This document shows, piece after piece, positions 58,829 through 64,000 of a DNA stretch of 64,000 bases. The stretch's first letter is position 1; every line of letters starts with the position of its first letter. The notes under the pieces are model-generated. The model had not been told where the DNA came from. It did not search any database and saw only the letters and a program-made list of their open reading frames with translations. The DNA comes from Polyangiaceae bacterium (lineage in GTDB: Bacteria; Myxococcota_A; Polyangia; Polyangiales; Polyangiaceae), in contig JABTUA010000003.1 of NCBI GenBank assembly GCA_015075635.1, positions 1,302,001 to 1,366,000 on the forward strand, in the 5' to 3' direction. The position numbers and the translations under genes were made by a program.

Positions 58829-61278
58829 GCCGCGCGCCAGCCGGGATCGCGCGCGCGCACCACGGCGTGGAGCCACTCTCTGAGCGCGTCCCGAGCCGGA
58901 GACGCGAGCCTGCCTTTGGCTTCGCACTCGGCGAGCGCTTCGAGCACGGGCTCGAGCTCTTCCGCCGGCCGAGCCGCGACGACGCTCTCGACGTCTCCTG
59001 CTCGCGCGTCTAAGAGGAGGCGCTCGCGGGCAGCCGCGGGGTGGCGCTGCTTCACGAAGGCCCTGAGCGCCGGCCGCGCGAGCCAGCGCTCCACCCAGAC
59101 GTCCGGCAGCTGCTCGGCGAGCGCGGCGAGCAACTCGGGATCCCCGGGCGGCGCCTCCGAGACCAGGCGCCAGGCCTCGTCGCCGAGGAGCGGCACGAGC
59201 CGGGCGCGGTCCTCGCTCTTGGAGAGCAGGCGCAGGCGGAGCTCCGCTGGGGCGTGCGCGAAGAAGGTCCGTCCGGCGTTCGCGCTCGGATCCAGCACCG
59301 TGCCCTCGGGATCAGGGAAGCCCGCGCGCTCCCAGGCGCGATACAGCGCCGTTGCCAGCGGCGCCATCTCGGCCGAACCCCGCGAGCGCCACAGTGCGCG
59401 GAGCACGTCGGGATCCGCCGCCGCGACCGCGCCCTCCCACGCGAGCTCGGCGCTGCCGATCCGATCGAGCAAGAGCCCGGGAGCTTCCAGCGCGTGGTCG
59501 ACGCTGCCCTGGGAGCGTCGCCGGCGATCGATCAACGCGTGGGCGCCGTCGAACCAGGGCGCCCCCTTGCCGTGCGCGAGCACTTCGGAGATCGCATCGT
59601 AGACCCGAACCGCTCCGACGCTTGGCCACGAAGACCCCCGCGCCTCGGCGATGGCCAGCGCCGCCAGGTAGAAGGCGCCGCGCTGGAGGAGCGGACCGAG
59701 CTCCGGCGGGTGCTCGACCCGGGGCACAGGTGGCGAGTCGCCGAGCTTCAGCCACAGCTCCGCCGCGGCGTCCCACAAATCGCCGAGCTCTCCTCCGTCG
59801 AGCTCCGCGCCGGCGCACAGCGAAAGTCCTGCGCAGCGGAACGCGGTCTCGACGGCGACGGCGTAGGCTGGGCTCTCTCGGGCCTCGAGCTCCACGACGT
59901 CCGAGAGGACGCCGGACTCGCCCGCACGGAGCGAGTCGAACAGGCGGGCGGCGATGCGTGGCGCTGCGTGCGGTCTGAGCAGCGCCTCGCCCCACTCGAA
60001 CGGGGATGCCAGGGAGAGCTGGCGCTCCGCCTCCAGCTCGATGGCGCGGCACAGCCAGCGCGGCCCGGGCCTGAGCCTGTCGTCGGAGGTCGCGTTGAGC
60101 AGGCCCGCTCCCGAGAGCGCCCGGACGATGCGGAATGCCCCGGGTGAGAGCTTGCGCGCGGCACGCTCGACGTCTCCGGGGCGGATCGACGAGTCCACAC
60201 GGCTGAGCGAGACGCGGAGCCACTCCACGTCGAGTCCGGACTTGTGCTCGTCGGGGACCAGCGCGGTCCACTCCTCCAACGTGCGCGGTGAGTCGAAGGG
60301 CTCCGTGTCATCGGTCAGTGCGCGGCGCGCCATGGCGACCATGACGTCCACCGCGTTCCGGCGTTGCCACGCCACCTCGCGGGCGTCCGGCCCGAAGGCT
60401 TCGTCGAAGCGTCGTCGACAATCCAAGCGCGCGAGCTCGAGCACGCTCTTGCCGCGCGCGCGCCCGAGCCCGACCCGATCGAGCACGCCGGCCAGCCCCA
60501 ACACCGCTCCGAACCCGTCAGCCTCGCCCTTCGGGATCGGCCCGCTCGAGAGCCACTCGATGAGGGAGCCCTCGTCCAGCGCGCTGTCGCTGGGGAAGCG
60601 CCCGAGGAGCCAGCGCACGAGCTCCGGCAGACACGCTTCGATGGCTGGCGACTTCACCACGCGCCACCCGTCGTGAGCAGGCGGCGCGACGGCACCGGCG
60701 ACGCAGATCCGTCGCACTGGCGGAGCGCGCCCGACCGCGGCGCGACTCGAGGTGAGCTCGACGAACAGCGCTGCGTCCTCGCCGCGCGGCGCGTCGTCGA
60801 GTCGCTCCAGACGGTGGAAGTGCGCGAGCCCGCGCGCCGCGAGCCACTGACCCGTCAGGCTGCGTCCGGCGCCGCTCGGGGCCAGCCAGAACGTCCGGTC
60901 CCAGCGGGCGGGGTCCGCCACTTCGGCCGGCACCGTCGGCGGCAGGCGCTCCTCGGTCAGGTCGAAGCTCCGGGCGTAGGGCAGGTCGGTCCAGCGCACC
61001 TTGCGGGCGGAGCCCTCCGGTTCGGCGCTCGGCGGCCGGGCTAGCTCGCGCACTGAGCATTGGAGCAGCCTGGCCAGGACAGCCTGAACGTCCGGTCGGT
61101 CAGCGAGCCAGGTGAGATCTTGGTCGCGGTCGAGCTTGCTGAGCAGCGTGGCGAGCGACCGCTCCCGGATCTTCATGTCGGAGGGCCAAGCCGGGTCCGA
61201 CAGGACGGCTCGCGACAGCTGGCCAAAGCTCCGGAATCGCCCCGGAGGTCCGAGCATCAAGTCGCGAAGCCAGCCCAA
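58798..61278 (-). CDS. Large hypothetical protein with degenerate P-loop, 826 aa
   Basis: Not recognised. An N-terminal ~80-residue helical module (SDMKIRERSLATLLSKLDRD; RPDVQAVLARLLQCSVRELA) could be an effector-associated or helix-turn-helix type domain. At 131-148, FWLAPSGAGRSLTGQWL looks like a Walker A loop with the usual G and K replaced (A-P-S-G-A-G-R-S), and ALFVEL may be a degenerate Walker B. The remaining ~600 residues are alpha-helical, like the repeat regions of STAND-type NTPases. There is no signal or membrane span. The 290-base region upstream has clustered ACACTA motifs. Confidence 0.6.
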   Translation of the reverse strand: MGWLRDLMLGPPGRFRSFGQLSRAVLSDPAWPSDMKIRERSLATLLSKLDRDQDLTWLADRPDVQAVLARLLQCSVRELARPPSAEPEGSARKVRWTDLPYARSFDLTEERLPPTVPAEVADPARWDRTFWLAPSGAGRSLTGQWLAARGLAHFHRLERLDDAPRGEDAALFVELTSSRAAVGRAPPVRRICVAGAVAPPAHDGWRVVKSPAIEACLPELVRWLLGRFPSDSALDEGSLIEWLSSGPIPKGEADGFGAVLGLAGVLDRVGLGRARGKSVLELARLDCRRRFDEAFGPDAREVAWQRRNAVDVMVAMARRALTDDTEPFDSPRTLEEWTALVPDEHKSGLDVEWLRVSLSRVDSSIRPGDVERAARKLSPGAFRIVRALSGAGLLNATSDDRLRPGPRWLCRAIELEAERQLSLASPFEWGEALLRPHAAPRIAARLFDSLRAGESGVLSDVVELEARESPAYAVAVETAFRCAGLSLCAGAELDGGELGDLWDAAAELWLKLGDSPPVPRVEHPPELGPLLQRGAFYLAALAIAEARGSSWPSVGAVRVYDAISEVLAHGKGAPWFDGAHALIDRRRRSQGSVDHALEAPGLLLDRIGSAELAWEGAVAAADPDVLRALWRSRGSAEMAPLATALYRAWERAGFPDPEGTVLDPSANAGRTFFAHAPAELRLRLLSKSEDRARLVPLLGDEAWRLVSEAPPGDPELLAALAEQLPDVWVERWLARPALRAFVKQRHPAAARERLLLDARAGDVESVVAARPAEELEPVLEALAECEAKGRLASPARDALREWLHAVVRARDPGWRAAYSFLSRLEG

Positions 61279-61568
61279 TATAGCCCTCGGTTGCAGCAGA
61301 GCATAGGATGCATGAGTTTCGCATACTTGATGCAGGATGTAAAATCATGCAAAAGACGCTACGAACACTACGGTGTTTGTTGTCTGAAAATCACCCACCA
61401 CTGGCAGATTCGCTGGCTTCCACAACATCCAGCAGCGGAGCTTAAGTCTAGTAGGACACTAACTGCACTCATAGTGTCTGAGCAACCGCGAAGTCACCTG
61501 CTCATGATCCAAGTACGACACTATCCCAGCGCGCCTCGAGGCCACGCCAGCTTAGTGTAGAATTTGGA
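61279..61568. promoter_or_regulatory. AT-richer intergenic region with repeated ACACTA/TAGTGT motifs
   Basis: A gene-free 290 bases clearly lower in GC than its surroundings. ACACTA or its complement occurs at 61365, 61456, 61472, 61518 and 61553. Three are the longer GACACTA, and two of these (61455 and 61472) form an inverted pair with a 10-base gap. The region lies upstream of the 826-residue gene (minus strand), so it probably holds its promoter and operators. Confidence 0.5.
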
Positions 61569-61991
61569 CTATCTCGGGGCGCGCCAGCCGCCCTCTTCGA
61601 GCTCCAGGACGTAGCGGCCTCCGGCAGCCAGGCGGAGATTGGCCACGTGCTGCTCCCGACCGTCTCGATCGACGGCGCGCACGTCGTAGCTCCCGGGCTT
61701 CGGGATGGTCACCCGGACTTTGCCGCCCGACTCCAGCCCAGACCTGAGGCGGTCGTCGCCCCACAGCGCGGCCTGCTCCGCCGTCCCGGCTTGGAGCGCC
61801 TCCCGACTGGCGCTGCGGACGCGTTCGCTCTCCGTCACGTAGAGGTTGTTCACGATCGCCGCAGTGCGGTTCTCGACCTGGAAATCCACCTCTCCCGTCC
61901 CTTTGGGCTTGCCCAGCGTGTGCAGGCGCGAGGGCGCGCCCCCGCCGCAACCGAGCAGAGCCAGGGCCAACAAGACGCTGCGTCGCTGCAT
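61569..61991 (-). CDS. Small lipoprotein
   Basis: About 140 residues from ATG 61991 (ATG 62000 is an alternative). Lipobox LALALLGC (Cys15) is followed by a short Gly linker. The mature domain starts GEVDFQVENRTAAIVNNLYV and ends VRVTIPKPGSYDVRAVDRDG and RYVLELEEG. This beta-sandwich layout is common in periplasmic and surface lipoproteins of myxobacteria. Function unknown. Confidence 0.7.
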   Translation of the reverse strand: MQRRSVLLALALLGCGGGAPSRLHTLGKPKGTGEVDFQVENRTAAIVNNLYVTESERVRSASREALQAGTAEQAALWGDDRLRSGLESGGKVRVTIPKPGSYDVRAVDRDGREQHVANLRLAAGGRYVLELEEGGWRAPR

Positions 61992-62107
61992 GCCCCGCAT
62001 CGTACCCCAACGGTCCGGCGCCTTGCGCCGTGATACACCTCGCGGAACGTGCCCCCGTGGGCCTCGGCGGGAAGCCGGGCGGTTCGGCGGCGTAGGAAGG
62101 TCCCCGC

Positions 62108-64000
62108 ATGTTTCTCGTCGGTTCTCGGCGCTCCTGGCTCCCCCGCACGCGCCTCGCGCTCGTCGCTCTCGTGCTCTCCGCCTGTGGTGGCGGCTCCGCG
62201 CCGGCGGGCCCTCGGACGGCCAACGACTCGTCCCAGAAGGCCAAGACCGGCGACGAGAAGCCCGGCGCGGGCGGGCGTCACGTCATTCCGAAGGGCGAGC
62301 GCGTGCCGAGCGACAAACTCGTCGATCGGCGCACCAGCCGGGCGGTCGCGGACGACACCATCGGTGTGGTCACCAACAAGCGGGCCAAGCCGCCGAAGAC
62401 CTCCGCCGAGGTCTACAAGGCGGCCGCCCCCGCAACGGTGATCATCCGCGCCGGCGGGGGTCTCGGCAGCGGCGTCATCATCGATCCCGACGGTTGGGTG
62501 CTCACCAACCACCACGTCGTCGCCCAGGGCGAGCAGTCGGAGTTCAAGACCAAGGTCACCGTCGTGCTCGGCAAGCTCAGCGCGACGAGCGGCGGCATGA
62601 TCCGGCAGAAGAAGGAGTACGAGGCCTTCGTTCACAAGTCGGACAAGCTGCGCGACATCGCGCTGCTCAAGATCGTGGACCCGCCCGGGAAGCTGCCCAC
62701 GATCAGCCTGGCCAAGGACAACCCGCAGCCCGGACAGCAGGTGATCGCCCTCGGGCACGCCGGCGCCGGCATGCTCTGGGCGCTGAAGGCCGGGGAGATC
62801 TCCGCGATGGGCAAGCTGAGCGAGCAGCTCGCCACCCTGGCTCAGTTCAAGGACGACAAGGCCGGGCACGAGGCCGAGGACAAGTTCAAGAAGTACCTGG
62901 ACGAGCGCAACCTCGGCCTGGTGATCCAGTCCACCTGCAACATCTTGCCGGGTGACAGCGGTGGGCCGTTGCTCACGAAGAGCGGCGAGCTGATCGGCCT
63001 GAACGCCTTCAGCAACCAGGACCCGCGCACCGGCGGTCTGCTCAGCTTCCACGTGCACAAGTCCGAGCTCGCTGCGTTCATGAAGGACCGCCCGGCGCGG
63101 CCCGCGCGGCTGGTGCCCGACCCCTGGAAGGACGGCGGCGGCGACGCGAGCTACGAGGACGTGGACCTCGACGGGCGCGTGGACGCTTTGGTGCTCGAGG
63201 GCCGGCGCGCCTGCAGCTTCTGTCCGCGCCAGAGCGTCGCGGTGTTCTTCGACGTCGATCAGGACACGTACCGCGGGGTCACCAACCTGCCGCCGCTGAG
63301 CGAGACCTACCAGAAGCAGAAGTTCGACGCGGAGCTGGTGTACCTACAGGTCGAGCGCGACACCTTCCTCTGGTACGACACGGACAACGACGGGAAGCTC
63401 GACCTGCTGATCCACGACCCGGGCTCGACCGGGCGCTCGGCGGGGGCCTACCGCATCAAGAAGGACGGCGACTTCGAGAAGGACGACGCGGCGAGCGCGG
63501 GACGCGACGTGCGCAGCGCGCTGCTCAAGGACGGCGCGCTCCAAGCCAGCCTTCAGCGCATCGCCAACGCCGCCTTCCCTCAGCACTACGTCGAGGCCGG
63601 CTCCGCTGCCAACGACACGCTCCCGGAGCCCGTCGGCCGTACCGGCAAGGCGTCGCTCAGCGATCTCGACTACGACGGACAGATCGACTCCGTGCGCGTG
63701 GACTCCGCGTTCAGCTACCGGCTGCTCTTGGACGTGGACAGAAACAGCGTCGGGGCGCTGCCCAAGGAGTTCAACCTGGCGACCTCGACCTCCAAGATCG
63801 ACGCCGAGGTCGCCGTCGTGTCCCAGGCGAACCACATGTGGACCTGGTACGACACGGACGACGACGGCCGCTTCGACCTCGTCCTGCACTCTCCGGGCGC
63901 GCGGCTCTACGTCGCGACGGACGCCTGGCGGGTGGACGCGAGCGGCGCGAGGACCCCGGCGCCCGAGCAGGTGGGTCGCAAGCTCGTTCGCGCCGATTTG
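62108..64000 (+). CDS. HtrA-like trypsin-family protease lipoprotein with DxDxDG repeats (3' end outside window)
   Basis: Open from ATG 62108 to the end of the window (631 codons seen), with the ribosome site AGGAAGG 7 bases upstream. Lipobox LVLSAC (Cys26). The S1C protease domain has DGWVLTNHHVV (catalytic His136), LRDIALLKI (Asp183) and ILPGDSGGPLL (Ser284). After about 345 come repeated Asp-rich strands: EDVDLDGRVDALVLEG, WYDTDNDGKLDLLIHD, SDLDYDGQIDSVRVD and WYDTDDDGRFDLVLHS. These resemble FG-GAP/EF-hand-like calcium loops. It is likely a periplasmic or surface quality-control or digestive protease. Third protease of this theme in the window. Confidence 0.88.
   Translation, partial: MFLVGSRRSWLPRTRLALVALVLSACGGGSAPAGPRTANDSSQKAKTGDEKPGAGGRHVIPKGERVPSDKLVDRRTSRAVADDTIGVVTNKRAKPPKTSAEVYKAAAPATVIIRAGGGLGSGVIIDPDGWVLTNHHVVAQGEQSEFKTKVTVVLGKLSATSGGMIRQKKEYEAFVHKSDKLRDIALLKIVDPPGKLPTISLAKDNPQPGQQVIALGHAGAGMLWALKAGEISAMGKLSEQLATLAQFKDDKAGHEAEDKFKKYLDERNLGLVIQSTCNILPGDSGGPLLTKSGELIGLNAFSNQDPRTGGLLSFHVHKSELAAFMKDRPARPARLVPDPWKDGGGDASYEDVDLDGRVDALVLEGRRACSFCPRQSVAVFFDVDQDTYRGVTNLPPLSETYQKQKFDAELVYLQVERDTFLWYDTDNDGKLDLLIHDPGSTGRSAGAYRIKKDGDFEKDDAASAGRDVRSALLKDGALQASLQRIANAAFPQHYVEAGSAANDTLPEPVGRTGKASLSDLDYDGQIDSVRVDSAFSYRLLLDVDRNSVGALPKEFNLATSTSKIDAEVAVVSQANHMWTWYDTDDDGRFDLVLHSPGARLYVATDAWRVDASGARTPAPEQVGRKLVRADL

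Overview
The window is very GC-rich, densely coded DNA. It is full of secreted lipoproteins with Gly/Ser- or Pro-rich linkers, Cys-rich exported proteins, a MYXO-CTERM-like tail, and FG-GAP, RCC1 and NHL repeat proteins. It also carries a BadF/HgdB-type activase pair and a fadIJ operon. This combination points to a myxobacterium, most likely Polyangiales/Sorangiineae in the Myxococcota. That is inference from gene style; there is no rRNA or tRNA in the window to confirm it.

Layout. 1-6.2 kb: end of an M20 peptidase gene, an O-methyltransferase, serB, two lipoproteins and a nucleotidyltransferase-like pair. 6.2-14.1 kb: a two-gene 2-hydroxyacyl-CoA-dehydratase/activase operon, then a divergent lipoprotein, a TetR regulator and a Cys-cluster protein. 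14.1-21.7 kb: a GH5 endoglycoceramidase-like lipoprotein, small exported proteins, a frameshifted lipoprotein, an AAC(6')-like GNAT, CorA, and a lipoprotein ending in a somatomedin-B-like domain. 21.7-22.2 kb: a MazF-type toxin-antitoxin pair. 22.4-27.8 kb: the 2-oxoglutarate dehydrogenase operon sucA-sucB-lpdA. 28-33 kb: a LEA-type lipoprotein, an unknown protein and the fadI-fadJ beta-oxidation operon.

33-50 kb is an accessory 'secretome' block. A 1776-residue trypsin/FG-GAP/RCC1/NHL lipoprotein and a partner lipoprotein lie between two ~160-bp direct repeats. A PIN-type toxin-antitoxin operon follows, then a frameshifted acyl-CoA dehydrogenase. Next come an OmpR-type regulator, two tandem serpins produced by a 1.5-kb duplication, and a trypsin-like protease with FG-GAP repeats. 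Direct repeats with an 11-bp period, as expected for an OmpR/PhoB-type regulator, precede both the second serpin and the protease. The most interesting proposal here is a self-contained regulator-serpin-protease system whose duplicated serpins have diverged mainly around the reactive-centre loop.

50-64 kb: a lipoprotein resembling FAM20/Four-jointed secretory kinases, a damaged polysaccharide deacetylase, a CxxxC-repeat protein with a MYXO-CTERM-like tail, a Cys-rich lipoprotein, an MDR oxidoreductase, a CehA/McbA-like PHP protein (frameshifted), an 826-residue protein with a degenerate P-loop, and an HtrA-like protease lipoprotein that runs off the end. Several conserved genes carry single-base frameshifts, so either base-calling errors or real gene decay affect roughly 42-58 kb in particular.
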